From positions 62,001 through 126,000 of the forward strand of contig NZ_JACSPM010000003.1 in the NCBI RefSeq assembly GCF_014837165.1: DNA of 64,000 nucleotides, in the 5' to 3' direction. The position numbers and the translations under genes were made by a program. Source of the DNA: Microbacterium gallinarum (GTDB lineage: Bacteria > Actinomycetota > Actinomycetes > Actinomycetales > Microbacteriaceae). The notes beneath the pieces are model-generated. The model was not told where the DNA came from and searched no databases. It was given only the letters and a program-made list of their open reading frames with translations. Positions 7,777 to 16,721 of this stretch are shown one piece after another (the first letter of the stretch is position 1; each line of letters begins with the position of its first letter).

Positions 7777-8322
7777 ATGACTGCTCGAGAAGCGGCCGAC
7801 AATGAGCCGTTCGTCGCGGAGCTCCTCTTCACCGACGGGCTCCCCGCCATGGACGACGAGGTCGGCTACCGCGGTGCGGTGGCGGCACGCGCCGCCGGCA
7901 TCACCTACCGCCAGCTCGACTACTGGGCGCGCACCGAGCTGGTCGAGCCGACCGTGCGCGGCGCGAGCGGTTCAGGATCCCAGCGGCTCTACGGCTTCCG
8001 TGACATCCTCGTGCTCAAGCTCGTGAAGCGCCTGCTCGACACCGGCATCTCGCTGCAGCAGATCCGCACCGCCGTCGATCAGCTCCGTGCCGCCGGCATC
8101 CGCGATCTCGCCGGCACGACGCTGATGAGCGACGGCGCTTCCGTGTACCTGTGCACGTCGAACGACGAGGTCATCGACCTCGTCAGCCGCGGTCAGGGCG
8201 TCTTCGGCATCGCCGTCGGCAAGGTGCTGCGCGAGGTCGAGACCGAGCTCGTGGCCTTCGAGGCGCAGGCGCCCGACGCCCTCGACGAGCTCGCGATGCG
8301 TCGCGCCTCACGCTCCGCGTAG
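7777..8322 (+). CDS. MerR-family regulator (Rv1830-like)
   Basis: Second MerR-type protein of the garA neighbourhood, 181 residues. The HTH is AAGITYRQLDYWARTELVEPTVRGASGSGSQRLYGFRDI at residues about 35-75, followed by LVKRLLDTGISLQQIR, the usual wing and linker helix. In mycobacteria a DUF151 gene (Rv1829) separates the two MerR genes; here it is absent and the gap is only 112 bases. Start ATG 7777 with GGAGGGGG upstream. Targets unknown. A terminator follows at 8351-8381. Confidence 0.85.
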   Translation: MTAREAADNEPFVAELLFTDGLPAMDDEVGYRGAVAARAAGITYRQLDYWARTELVEPTVRGASGSGSQRLYGFRDILVLKLVKRLLDTGISLQQIRTAVDQLRAAGIRDLAGTTLMSDGASVYLCTSNDEVIDLVSRGQGVFGIAVGKVLREVETELVAFEAQAPDALDELAMRRASRSA

Positions 8323-8350
8323 CGGCTCGACGCGACCCGACGACGAAGAA

Positions 8351-8381
8351 GGCGGGCCCCCGTGGGGGAGCCCGCCCTTTT
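8351..8381. terminator. intrinsic terminator after merR
   Basis: GGCGGGC (8351-8357) pairs with GCCCGCC (8370-8376), with further C/G pairing inside, followed by TTTT. It separates merR from the convergent trans-sulfuration gene. Confidence 0.75.
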
Positions 8382-8405
8382 CCGTCTTCGGACGCCGCTT
8401 CTGCG

Positions 8406-9617
8406 TCAGACGCGCTCGGCCGCGGAGTGCTCGAGCACCCGCGAGCGGGCGAACGCCTGCTCGAGGTCGGCGATCAGGTCGTCGGGGTTCTCGAGCCCGA
8501 TCGACAGGCGGACCAGCGCGTCGGAAGGCTTGGCCTCCGACTGCACCGGCCGATGCGTGAGCGCCGCGGGGTGCTGGATGAGCGAGTCGACGCTGCCGAG
8601 CGACACGGCGTGGGTGAAGAGCTCGACGGCGGCGGTCAGCTCGCTCGCGGCGTCGAAGCCGCCGGCGAGCTCGATCGCGATCATCGCGCCCGGACCCGAC
8701 TGCTGCGTGCCGATGAGGCCCTGGGGGTCGCACTCGGCGAACTCCGGGAAGTGCACGCGGGTGACCTCGGGACGCGTCGTCAGCCAGGTCGCCACCGTGC
8801 GGGCGCCCTCCTGCTGCGCGCGCATGCGCACGGGCAGCGTCGTCAGGCCGCGGTGCAGCAGGTAGGCCGCGAGCGGGTGCATGATCGCGCCCGTGATGGC
8901 GCGGGTGCGGCGCAGGGCCGCCGCGGTCGATGCGTCGCACGCGACGACGCCGCCGACCACGTCGCCGTGGCCGCCGAGGTACTTGGTCGCGCTGTGCAGC
9001 GAGATGGCGGCGCCGAGATCGAGCGGATGCTGCAGCACGGGCGTCGCGAACGTGTTGTCGACGAGCACGGGCACGTCGCCCGCGGCGGCGACGACCGCAC
9101 GGATGTCGACGAGCTCGAGGGACGGGTTGGCGGGAGACTCGAGGATGACCAGGGCGGTGTCGGGGCGCACGGCGGCGGCCACGGCATCCGGAGTGCAGTA
9201 GGTGGCCTCGACGCCGAGCAGGCCCGACGCGAGCAGGTGGTCGGTGCCGCCGTACAGCGGGCGCACCGCGACGACGTGACGCTTGCCCTGCTCGTGCGAC
9301 AGCGCGAGGAGCACGGCGGTCACGGCGGCCATGCCCGAGGAGAACGCGACGGCCTCCTCGGCGTGCTCGAGCCGGGCGAGCGCCTGCTCGAACCGCGCGA
9401 CCGTGGGGTTCCAGAGGCGCGCGTAGACGTTCGATCCGCCCTCGAACGGGTGGCCGCCGGTGGCGAGCACCTCGTACGAGAGGCCGCCGACGTCGATGCC
9501 GGGGAGGGGGTTCGTCGACGAGAGGTCGAGGGGGAGCGCGTGCACTCCGAGCTCGGCGAGGTCTTCGCGGCCGGCGTGCACCGCAAGGCTGTCAGGGTGC
9601 AGCGAGTTCGGTGTCAT
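8406..9617 (-). CDS. PLP-dependent trans-sulfuration enzyme (cystathionine gamma-synthase/lyase family)
   Basis: Cys/Met metabolism PLP enzyme of 403 residues. The PLP lysine is Lys212 in HSATKYLGGHGD, and the phosphate/substrate loop is PLYGGTDHLL near residue 120. The position held by the catalytic Cys of methionine gamma-lyase (YGCT) is Gly here (YGGT), which argues against that activity and for gamma-synthase or another member; the substrate is not decided. Divergent from an Lrp-type regulator, with a 10-bp palindrome in the shared region, suggesting local amino-acid-responsive control (inference). Confidence 0.85.
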   Translation of the reverse strand: MTPNSLHPDSLAVHAGREDLAELGVHALPLDLSSTNPLPGIDVGGLSYEVLATGGHPFEGGSNVYARLWNPTVARFEQALARLEHAEEAVAFSSGMAAVTAVLLALSHEQGKRHVVAVRPLYGGTDHLLASGLLGVEATYCTPDAVAAAVRPDTALVILESPANPSLELVDIRAVVAAAGDVPVLVDNTFATPVLQHPLDLGAAISLHSATKYLGGHGDVVGGVVACDASTAAALRRTRAITGAIMHPLAAYLLHRGLTTLPVRMRAQQEGARTVATWLTTRPEVTRVHFPEFAECDPQGLIGTQQSGPGAMIAIELAGGFDAASELTAAVELFTHAVSLGSVDSLIQHPAALTHRPVQSEAKPSDALVRLSIGLENPDDLIADLEQAFARSRVLEHSAAERV

Positions 9618-9630
9618 GCCCTGATCGTCG

Positions 9631-9640
9631 GCGATATCGC
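9631..9640. promoter_or_regulatory. palindrome in the metB-like/lrp divergent region
   Basis: GCGATATCGC, a perfect 10-bp palindrome 14 bases upstream of the trans-sulfuration gene's ATG. It is a candidate binding site for the divergently encoded Lrp-type regulator; this is inferred from position only. Confidence 0.35.
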
Positions 9641-9719
9641 AGATCCAAGCAAGCGGAACCGCGACTGTGATGCCGTATCGTCATCGTTGATTGAAGAATC
9701 CCCAAAGTGGAGGCATCCG

Positions 9720-10211
9720 GTGGTCTCGTCTTCGAAGAATCCGCAAGCGGTCTCGCTCGACGCATTCGACCGCGCGATCCTCGCCGCCCTCGTCGAGGAC
9801 GGACGGATGACCAATGCGGCGCTGGCGGCGCGCGTCGGACTCGCCGAGTCGACGTGCGCATACCGGGTGCGCGCGCTGCGCGACAGCGGCGTCATCTCGA
9901 GCATCAACGCCCGCGTCGACCTTGCGGCGGTCGGGCGCCCGATCCAGGCGGTGGTGCAGGTGCACCTCTCGAGTCACAGCCGCGTGCACATCGACGAGCT
10001 GTTCGACCGGCTGGTCGAGATCCCGGGGGCGCTGTCGGTGGTGCACGTCGCCGGTGACAACGACTTCCACCTGCATCTGGCGGTGGCGAGTCCCGAGCGG
10101 TTGCGCGACCTGATCCTCGAGCACATCACGAGCCACCCGGCGGTCACGAAGACCGAGACGCAGCTGGTCTTCGAGGTGCGGCGGGGCGCAGGCGCCCTCG
10201 GACCGCTCTGA
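9720..10211 (+). CDS. Lrp/AsnC-family transcriptional regulator
   Basis: 163 residues. N-terminal HTH at about 14-65 (LDAFDRAILAALVEDGRMTNAALAARVGLAESTCAYRVRALRDSGVI), then the RAM/effector domain (VQVHLSSHSRVHIDELFDRLVEIPGALSVVHVAGDNDFHLHLAV). GTG start at 9720 with GTGGAGG upstream. It is divergent from the PLP trans-sulfuration gene, which is the likely target. The effector is probably an amino acid such as methionine or cysteine, inferred from context only. Confidence 0.9.
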   Translation: MVSSSKNPQAVSLDAFDRAILAALVEDGRMTNAALAARVGLAESTCAYRVRALRDSGVISSINARVDLAAVGRPIQAVVQVHLSSHSRVHIDELFDRLVEIPGALSVVHVAGDNDFHLHLAVASPERLRDLILEHITSHPAVTKTETQLVFEVRRGAGALGPL

Positions 10212-10232
10212 GGCGGGCCCGGTCTGACGGGG

Positions 10233-11042
10233 TCAGGCCCGCGCTTCGCCCGGCACGGGGATGCGCCCGGTGCGCATGACCCGGTCGAGCAGCGAGTCGA
10301 AGTCGGCCGCCAGCTCCTGCGCCGAGTCGCCCGGCCAGATGTGCAGCGGCTTGGCCGCGCCCTGTGCCTGCTGCAGGGAGGTGCGCTCGGGCAGTTGCGG
10401 GCTCAGCACGAGCGGGCCGAACATGTCGCGCAGCTCCTTGATGCGGAACTGGTGCTCGATCGACTGCGGACGCACACGGTTGACGACGATGCCGAGCGGC
10501 TGGAGACGGGGGGAGAGGCCGCGGCGGATCTCCTCGATCGCGCGGAGGGCGCGGTCGGCGGCGGCGACCGAGAACAGGCCGGGCTCGGTGATCACGATCA
10601 CGCGGTCGCTGGCCGCCCACGCGGTGCGCGTCAGGGCGTTGAGCGACGGCGCGCAGTCGATGAGGACCAAATCGTAGTCGGCCTCGATCGTCGCGAGCGC
10701 CTCTTCGAGCTTCCACACGTCGCGGACGCTCGGGTGCGGTCCGTCGAAGTTGATCGCCGAGGGGCTGCCGATCATGACGTCGATCGTGCCAGGGTGCACC
10801 TTGGCCCACCCGCTGGAGGTGATGGCCTGGCGGACCGTCTTCTCCTTGGGGTTCGCGAGGACATCGGCGACATTCAGGCGGCCTGCCACCTGAATGTCCA
10901 TGCCCGTCGAGACGTCGGACTGCGGGTCGAGGTCGACGACGAGCGTGCGGACACCGCGGGCGAAGGCCGCCGACGCGAGTCCGAGGGTCACGGTCGTCTT
11001 GCCGACGCCTCCCTTGAGCGAGCTGACGGAAAGGACGTGCAC
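10233..11042 (-). CDS. ParA-family ATPase without adjacent ParB
   Basis: Deviant Walker A at the N-terminus ([15 protein letters not shown]), Walker A' VVDLDPQSD and Walker B DLVLIDCAPS identify a ParA/Soj-type ATPase of 269 residues. There is no DNA-binding HTH extension and no ParB-like gene next to it, so it is an orphan whose cargo is unknown. GTG start at 11042; TAACGT lies eight bases upstream. Divergent from pyc. Its end is 21 bases from the convergent lrp stop. Confidence 0.88.
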   Translation of the reverse strand: MHVLSVSSLKGGVGKTTVTLGLASAAFARGVRTLVVDLDPQSDVSTGMDIQVAGRLNVADVLANPKEKTVRQAITSSGWAKVHPGTIDVMIGSPSAINFDGPHPSVRDVWKLEEALATIEADYDLVLIDCAPSLNALTRTAWAASDRVIVITEPGLFSVAAADRALRAIEEIRRGLSPRLQPLGIVVNRVRPQSIEHQFRIKELRDMFGPLVLSPQLPERTSLQQAQGAAKPLHIWPGDSAQELAADFDSLLDRVMRTGRIPVPGEARA

Positions 11043-11064
11043 AAGGCACCACGTTACCTTCCCC

Positions 11065-11070
11065 TAGGCT
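11065..11070 (+). promoter_or_regulatory. -10 hexamer of the pyc promoter
   Basis: TAGGCT about 45 bases before the pyc ATG, with a GGAGG ribosome site in the leader. Confidence 0.5.
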
Positions 11071-11115
11071 GAGAACACACTCAGGCCCGCACGCATCGCC
11101 GCACCCGGAGGTCGA

Positions 11116-14100
11116 ATGTTCCGCAAGATCCTCGTCGCGAACCGTGGCGAAATCGCCATCCGAGCCTTCCGCGCCGCCTACGAGCTCGGGGCGCGCACGG
11201 TCGCGGTGTTCCCCTTCGAGGATCGTGGTTCGCTTCACCGGCAGAAGGCCGATGAGTCCTACGAGATCGGCGAGAAGGGGCATCCGGTCCGCGCCTATCT
11301 CGATGTCGCCGAGATCATCCGCGTCGCGAAAGAGTCCGGCGCCGACGCCATCTACCCCGGCTACGGCTTCCTCTCCGAGAACCCTGAGCTCGCCGAGCAG
11401 GCGGCCGCGAACGGCATCGCCTTCATCGGCCCGCCCGCCCACGTGCTGGAGATGGCCGGCAACAAGGTCACCGCGAAGCACCACGCGGTCTCCGCCGGCG
11501 TTCCGGTGCTGCGCTCGACCGAGGCATCCGACGACGTCGACACGCTCCTCGCGCAGGCCGACGACATCGGATTCCCGATCTTCGTGAAGGCCGTCGCAGG
11601 CGGAGGCGGGCGCGGCATGCGCCGCGTCGAGCAGCCCGGCGAACTCGCCCCCGCCCTCGCCGAGGCCATGCGCGAGGCGGGCAGCGCGTTCGGCGACGCC
11701 CGCGTCTTCCTCGAGCAGGCGGTGCAGCGCCCGCGGCACGTCGAGGTGCAGATCCTCGCCGACACGTCGGGCGAGACGGTGCACCTCTTCGAGCGCGACT
11801 GCTCGGTGCAGCGCCGCCACCAGAAGGTCATCGAGATCGCCCCGGCCCCGAACCTCGACCCCGCGGTGCGTGACGCGCTGCACGGGTACGCCGTCGCGTT
11901 CGCACGGTCCATCGGGTACCAGAACGCCGGCACGGTCGAGTTCCTGCTCGAGACGGCCGGCCCTCGCGCCGGCGAGGTCGTCTTCATCGAGATGAACCCG
12001 CGCATCCAGGTGGAGCACACCGTCACCGAAGAGGTCACCGACGTCGACCTCGTGCAGTCGCAGATGCTCATCGCCGCAGGCAAGACGCTGGCCGACCTGG
12101 GCCTGACGCAGGACCGCATCCAGCTGCGCGGCGCCGCGCTGCAGTGCCGCATCACGACCGAGGACCCGTCACAGGGCTTCCGTCCCGACACCGGACGCAT
12201 CACGACGTACCGGTCGCCCGGTGGCGCCGGCATCCGCCTCGACGGAGGCACGACGGCCGCAGGCTCGCAGATCAGCCCGCACTTCGACTCGATGCTCGCG
12301 AAGCTGACGTGTCGCGGGCGGGACTTCCCGGCCGCCGTCGCCCGCGCCCGCCGCGCTCTCGCCGAGTTCCGCATCCGCGGCGTCGCGACGAACATCCCCT
12401 TCCTGCGTGCTGTGCTCGACGACGCCGCCTTCGTCGCCGGCGACGTGAGCACGTCGTTCATCGACGAGCGCCCGCAGCTGCTCTCGAGCAACCCGTCGCG
12501 CGACCGTGCGACGAAGCTCCTGGCGTGGCTCGGTGACGTGACGGTCAACCGGCCGTACGGCGAGAAGCCGGTGTCGGTCTCGCCCGGCAGCAAGCTCCCC
12601 GCGATCGATCTGGCGGCCGCGGCGCCGGCGGGAACGCTCGACCGGCTGCGCGAGCTCGGACCCGAGGGCTTCGCCCGTGCACTGCGCGAGCAGAGCGCCC
12701 TCGCCGTCACCGAGACGACGTTCCGCGACGCGCACCAGTCGCTGCTCGCGACCCGGGTGCGCACGCGCGACCTCGTGCGCGTCGGTCCCCACGTGGCCCG
12801 CATGACTCCGCAGCTGCTCTCGGTCGAGGCCTGGGGCGGCGCGACCTACGACGTCGCGCTGCGCTTCCTCGCCGAAGACCCGTGGGAGCGCCTCGAGGCG
12901 CTGCGCACCGCGATGCCCAACATCCCGATCCAGATGCTCCTGCGCGGCCGCAACACGGTGGGCTACACGCCGCGCCCGGTCGAGGTGACCGAGGCCTTCG
13001 TGCAGGAGGCCGCGACCACCGGCGTCGACATCTTCCGGATCTTCGACGCGCTCAACGACGTGTCGCAGATGCGCCCGGCGATCGACGCCGTACGCGCCAC
13101 CGGCACCGCGATCGCCGAGGTCGCGCTGTGCTACACGTCCGACCTGCTCGACCCGTCGGAGAAGCTCTACACGCTCGACTACTACCTTCGCCTCGCGGAG
13201 CAGATCGTCGAGTCGGGCGCGCACATCCTCGCGATCAAGGACATGGCGGGCCTCGTCCGTCCCGCCGCCGCCGCGAAGCTCGTCAGCGCGCTGCGCGAGC
13301 GATTCGACCTGCCGGTGCACCTGCACACGCACGACACCGCCGGAGGACAGCTCGCGACGCTGCTCGCTGCAAGCGCCGCGGGAGTGGATGCTGTGGATGC
13401 CGCGGCCGCCCCCATGTCGGGCACGACCAGCCAGCCGTCGCTCTCGGCTCTCGTCGCCGCCCTGGCGCACACCGACCGCGACACCGGGCTCAGCCTGCAG
13501 GCGGTCAGCGATCTCGAGCCGTACTGGGAGGGCGTGCGTCACCTGTACCGGCCGTTCGAGTCGGGTCTCGATGCGCCCACCGGTCGCGTCTACCACCACG
13601 AGATCCCCGGCGGGCAGCTGTCGAACCTCCGCCAGCAGGCCATCGCGCTCGGCCTGGCGGACGACTTCGAGCTCATCGAGGACATGTACGCCGCCGCCGA
13701 CCGCATCCTCGGCCGCATCCCGAAGGTCACGCCGTCGTCGAAGGTCGTCGGCGACTTGGCCCTCGCCCTCGTCGCGGCGAAGGCCGACCCCGCCGACTTC
13801 GAGCAGAACCCGCGCAACTACGACATCCCCGACTCGGTCGTCGGGTTCATGGCGGGCGAACTGGGCGATCTGCCGGGCGGATGGCCCGAGCCCTTCCGCA
13901 CCAAGGTGCTCGAGGGCCGCGAGGTGTCGATCGACGTGCCGCCGCTCACCGACGAGGAGCGCGCCGGGCTGGCCGGCGACGGCGCCGACCGCCGTCGCAC
14001 GCTGAACCGGCTGCTCTTCCCGGCCCCCGCCCGCGAGTTCGAGAAGAACCGCGAGACGTACGGCGACCTGTCTGCCCTCGGCACTCCCGACTACCTCTAC

Positions 14101-14523
14101 GGCCTCAAGCCGGGGGAGGAGCACATCGCCGAGATCGATCCGGGCGTGCAGCTCTATGTCGGCCTCGAGGCGATCGGCGAAGCCGACGCGAAGGGCATCC
14201 GCACCGTCATGACGACGCTCAACGGCCAGCTCCGGCCGGTGTTCGTCCGCGACCGCAGCATCAAGGTCGACGTCAAGCAGGCCGAGCGCGCCGACACCTC
14301 CAAACCGGGTCAGGTGGCCGCGCCGTTCGCCGGCGTCGTCACCCTCAAGGCCGCGGTCGGCGCCACCGTCACCGCGGGTCAGCCGATCGCGTCGATCGAG
14401 GCGATGAAGATGGAAGCGGCCATCACCGCGCCCGTCGACGGCGTCATCGAGCGCCTCGCGATCGGCGAGACTCAGCAGGTCGACGCCGGAGACCTTTTGG
14501 TCGTCATACGTCCTGCCCAGTAA
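11116..14523 (+). CDS. pyc: pyruvate carboxylase
   Basis: Anaplerotic enzyme carboxylating pyruvate to oxaloacetate with ATP, bicarbonate and biotin. A single 1135-residue chain with all domains in the usual order: biotin carboxylase (1 to about 450; NRGEIAIRAFRA, AVAGGGGRGMRRV, EMNPRIQVEHTVTEEV), carboxyltransferase (about 530-800; ETTFRDAHQSLLATRVRTRD, LHTHDTAGGQ), and a C-terminal biotinyl domain with the biotin-acceptor Lys1098 in EAMKMEA. ATG start with GGAGGTCGA upstream. It is flanked on both sides by ParA/MinD-type ATPases, an association with no obvious metabolic reason. Confidence 0.97.
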   Translation: MFRKILVANRGEIAIRAFRAAYELGARTVAVFPFEDRGSLHRQKADESYEIGEKGHPVRAYLDVAEIIRVAKESGADAIYPGYGFLSENPELAEQAAANGIAFIGPPAHVLEMAGNKVTAKHHAVSAGVPVLRSTEASDDVDTLLAQADDIGFPIFVKAVAGGGGRGMRRVEQPGELAPALAEAMREAGSAFGDARVFLEQAVQRPRHVEVQILADTSGETVHLFERDCSVQRRHQKVIEIAPAPNLDPAVRDALHGYAVAFARSIGYQNAGTVEFLLETAGPRAGEVVFIEMNPRIQVEHTVTEEVTDVDLVQSQMLIAAGKTLADLGLTQDRIQLRGAALQCRITTEDPSQGFRPDTGRITTYRSPGGAGIRLDGGTTAAGSQISPHFDSMLAKLTCRGRDFPAAVARARRALAEFRIRGVATNIPFLRAVLDDAAFVAGDVSTSFIDERPQLLSSNPSRDRATKLLAWLGDVTVNRPYGEKPVSVSPGSKLPAIDLAAAAPAGTLDRLRELGPEGFARALREQSALAVTETTFRDAHQSLLATRVRTRDLVRVGPHVARMTPQLLSVEAWGGATYDVALRFLAEDPWERLEALRTAMPNIPIQMLLRGRNTVGYTPRPVEVTEAFVQEAATTGVDIFRIFDALNDVSQMRPAIDAVRATGTAIAEVALCYTSDLLDPSEKLYTLDYYLRLAEQIVESGAHILAIKDMAGLVRPAAAAKLVSALRERFDLPVHLHTHDTAGGQLATLLAASAAGVDAVDAAAAPMSGTTSQPSLSALVAALAHTDRDTGLSLQAVSDLEPYWEGVRHLYRPFESGLDAPTGRVYHHEIPGGQLSNLRQQAIALGLADDFELIEDMYAAADRILGRIPKVTPSSKVVGDLALALVAAKADPADFEQNPRNYDIPDSVVGFMAGELGDLPGGWPEPFRTKVLEGREVSIDVPPLTDEERAGLAGDGADRRRTLNRLLFPAPAREFEKNRETYGDLSALGTPDYLYGLKPGEEHIAEIDPGVQLYVGLEAIGEADAKGIRTVMTTLNGQLRPVFVRDRSIKVDVKQAERADTSKPGQVAAPFAGVVTLKAAVGATVTAGQPIASIEAMKMEAAITAPVDGVIERLAIGETQQVDAGDLLVVIRPAQ

Positions 14524-14577
14524 TCTGGAGGGTGGCACCCGCCCGCAATCGCCTCCCCTGTCTTGGAGAACTCCGCA

Positions 14578-16110
14578 GTGACGCCTGATCGACCCGACCA
14601 CACGCCCGAAGAATCCGAGAACGGCGTGCTGTCCGACACGGGCAGCCTCGAGACCGCGGGCTTCGGCATCCTGGGCGGCTCGACCGCCCAGGTGAGCGTC
14701 GAGATGCCGTCCGAGTCGGATGACGACCTGGTCGACGACGACGTGATCGGCGACGAGGTTCCGTTCGTGGTCGAGATCCCGGCAGACACCGCGGAGGCGG
14801 AGATCGTCGAGACCGCCGCAGGCGCGGAGGACTGGACCGTCGAGGACGGCGTCGAGGACTGGGAGCCCATCGAAGACATCGCGGACGCCGACGAGGTGTT
14901 CGAAGAGACCGACGTGGTCGCCGCCCCCGCCGAGGCGCCGGCGGCCGCGGCATCCGCTCCCGCGTCGTCGTTCGACGACATCATCGCTCCCGCTCCCGCC
15001 GCGGCCGCCGCGCCCGCTGCGGCTGCCCCGGCGCCCGCTGCCCGCGCGGCCGCGCAGAGCGAGGCGGCCGACCGACCCCAGGCCGTCGAGCGCGCGGGGT
15101 ACCCGCGCCCCGACGTCACGCTGACGTCGAAGCGCCTGGGCGAGTTCGAGGCCGACCGCGAGACGGCCGACCTGCTCACCGCCGACCGCCTGCTCGACCC
15201 GCACCACATCGTGCGCTCCGAGCCCGAAGGCTACTGGCAGCACCTCGTCTACTCGATCTCCGGCCGTCGCATCAACCTCGGCGACGGCAAGCGCGCCCGC
15301 GCCCGCAAGGAGCTCGACCGCCGCATCGCCGCACCGCTCGCCGGCGGCGCCCGGTTCGTGCCGGTGCTCTCACGCAAGGGCGGCGTCGGCAAGACCACCG
15401 TCACGACGCTCCTCGGCATGGCGCTGGCCGATGCACGCGACGACCGGGTCATCGCCGTCGACGCCAACCCCGACCGCGGCACGCTCGCCGAGCGCATCGC
15501 CCGCTCGAGCGGCAAGACCGTCCGGGATCTCGTGCGCATCCGGGGCGATGTCGTCGGCTTCAACGACCTGTCGGGCATCGTCGCGCGCGACGAGACGCGC
15601 CTCGACGTCGTGGCGTCGGACTCCGACCCGCGCGTGTCCGAGGCCTTCAGCGACTCCGACTACCGAGACGTGGCCGGGCTCGCCGCTCACTACTACTCGG
15701 TCGTCCTCACCGACACCGGCACCGGCATCGTCCACTCCGTCATGGGGGCGACCCTCGAGCTCGCCGACCAGCTCGTGATCGTCGCCGGACTGAGTGTCGA
15801 TGAGGCGCGGCTGGCGTCCGAGACGCTCACGTGGCTCGAGACGAACGGTCACGCGGCCAAGGTGCGCAACGCCATCGTGGTGCTGAACAACTCGCGCCCG
15901 GGCAATCCGCTGGTGCAGCTGGAAGAGCTCGAGTCTCACTTCCGCACCCGCGTGCGCGGCGTCGTGCGCATGCCGTACGACGCCCACATCGCCGCGGGCA
16001 GCGCGATCGTGTTCCGCGACCTGCACCCCGAGACGCGCCTTGCGGCCCGCGAACTCGCCGCCTCGGTGGTCGAAGGCCTGCGCTCCGTCCCGTCGGCATC
16101 GGCCGCCTGA
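14578..16110 (+). CDS. MinD/ParA-like ATPase with long acidic N-terminus (EspI-type architecture)
   Basis: 510 residues. The first 170 or so are acidic then Ala/Pro-rich and probably disordered. A linker with [20 protein letters not shown] precedes the ATPase domain, whose deviant Walker A is [16 protein letters not shown] near residue 265 and A' motif is [11 protein letters not shown]. This layout resembles the MinD-like ATPases of type VII secretion loci, but no other secretion gene is nearby. GTG start at 14578 with GGAG ten bases upstream; an in-frame TTG at 14563 is possible. It follows pyc by 54 bases and is nine bases from def. Role unknown. Confidence 0.82.
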   Translation: MTPDRPDHTPEESENGVLSDTGSLETAGFGILGGSTAQVSVEMPSESDDDLVDDDVIGDEVPFVVEIPADTAEAEIVETAAGAEDWTVEDGVEDWEPIEDIADADEVFEETDVVAAPAEAPAAAASAPASSFDDIIAPAPAAAAAPAAAAPAPAARAAAQSEAADRPQAVERAGYPRPDVTLTSKRLGEFEADRETADLLTADRLLDPHHIVRSEPEGYWQHLVYSISGRRINLGDGKRARARKELDRRIAAPLAGGARFVPVLSRKGGVGKTTVTTLLGMALADARDDRVIAVDANPDRGTLAERIARSSGKTVRDLVRIRGDVVGFNDLSGIVARDETRLDVVASDSDPRVSEAFSDSDYRDVAGLAAHYYSVVLTDTGTGIVHSVMGATLELADQLVIVAGLSVDEARLASETLTWLETNGHAAKVRNAIVVLNNSRPGNPLVQLEELESHFRTRVRGVVRMPYDAHIAAGSAIVFRDLHPETRLAARELAASVVEGLRSVPSASAA

Positions 16111-16118
16111 GGCCCGGC

Positions 16119-16610
16119 GTGTCGGTCCGTCCGATCCGGGTCTTCGGCGACCCGGTCCTCACCTCCGTGTGCGCGCCCATCGACGAGGTCGATGACGGCG
16201 TGCGCGCGCTCGTGCGCGATCTGCTCGACACCGTCGAGCTGCCCGGCCGCGCGGGTGTCGCCGCGCCGCAGATCGGCGTCGGTCTGCGCGCCTTCAGCTA
16301 CAACGTCGACGGCGTGATCGGCTACGTGCTCAACCCGGTGCTCGTCGAGGTCTCGGGCGAGCCCGAGGCGATCGGCGAGGGATGCCTCTCGGTGCCCGGC
16401 CTGTGGCACGACGCCGTGCGCTATCCGCACGCGAAGGTCGTCGGCACCGACCTCGACGGAAACGAGGTCGTGCTCGAGGGCGACGGGCTGATGGCCCAGG
16501 CGCTCCAGCATGAGACCGACCACCTCGACGGCATGCTCTACCTGCGGCGGCTCACGCCCGAGGAGCGCAAGATCGCAATGCGCGAGATCCGCGAGTCGGA
16601 CTGGTTCTGA
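16119..16610 (+). CDS. def: peptide deformylase
   Basis: Removes the formyl group from nascent peptides; Fe/Zn enzyme. All three motifs are present: GVAAPQIG (residues 46-53), EGCLSVPG with the metal ligand Cys89, and QHETDHLDG with ligands His131/His135 and catalytic Glu132. 163 residues, normal length. GTG start at 16119, nine bases after the MinD-like stop. The strong hairpin at 16677-16715 ends the transcript. Confidence 0.95.
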   Translation: MSVRPIRVFGDPVLTSVCAPIDEVDDGVRALVRDLLDTVELPGRAGVAAPQIGVGLRAFSYNVDGVIGYVLNPVLVEVSGEPEAIGEGCLSVPGLWHDAVRYPHAKVVGTDLDGNEVVLEGDGLMAQALQHETDHLDGMLYLRRLTPEERKIAMREIRESDWF

Positions 16611-16676
16611 CACGGGGCCGACGTCCTGCATCGGTGCCCGGCGTGTCGTCTCGCTTCGCTCGCAGAGCGGCCGAAC

Positions 16677-16715
16677 GACGAAGCCCCGGACCTCGTGGAG
16701 GTCCGGGGCTTCGTC
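16677..16715. terminator. bidirectional intrinsic terminator between def and fadD
   Basis: A perfect 18-bp stem (16677-16694 with 16698-16715) and a 3-base loop between convergent genes. The arm starts GACGAAGCCCCGG, almost the same sequence as the terminator at 3270-3306. Confidence 0.85.
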
Positions 16716-16721
16716 ATGGCG

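Noticed and set aside
8151..9719. N-terminal extension of the Lrp frame by about 520 codons
   Set aside because: The extension is antisense to the trans-sulfuration gene; the Lrp protein begins at GTG 9720 with a ribosome site.
8323..9720. SAM or other methionine-related riboswitch near the trans-sulfuration gene
   Set aside because: The upstream region is only about 100 bases, shared with the divergent lrp gene, and shows no multi-helix riboswitch core.
12169..15243. Open frame of about 1000 codons on the minus strand under pyc and the MinD-like gene
   Set aside because: It mirrors the GC-rich third positions of pyc; its translation is Arg/Gly/Asp-rich low complexity with no domain, while the plus strand has full catalytic motifs.
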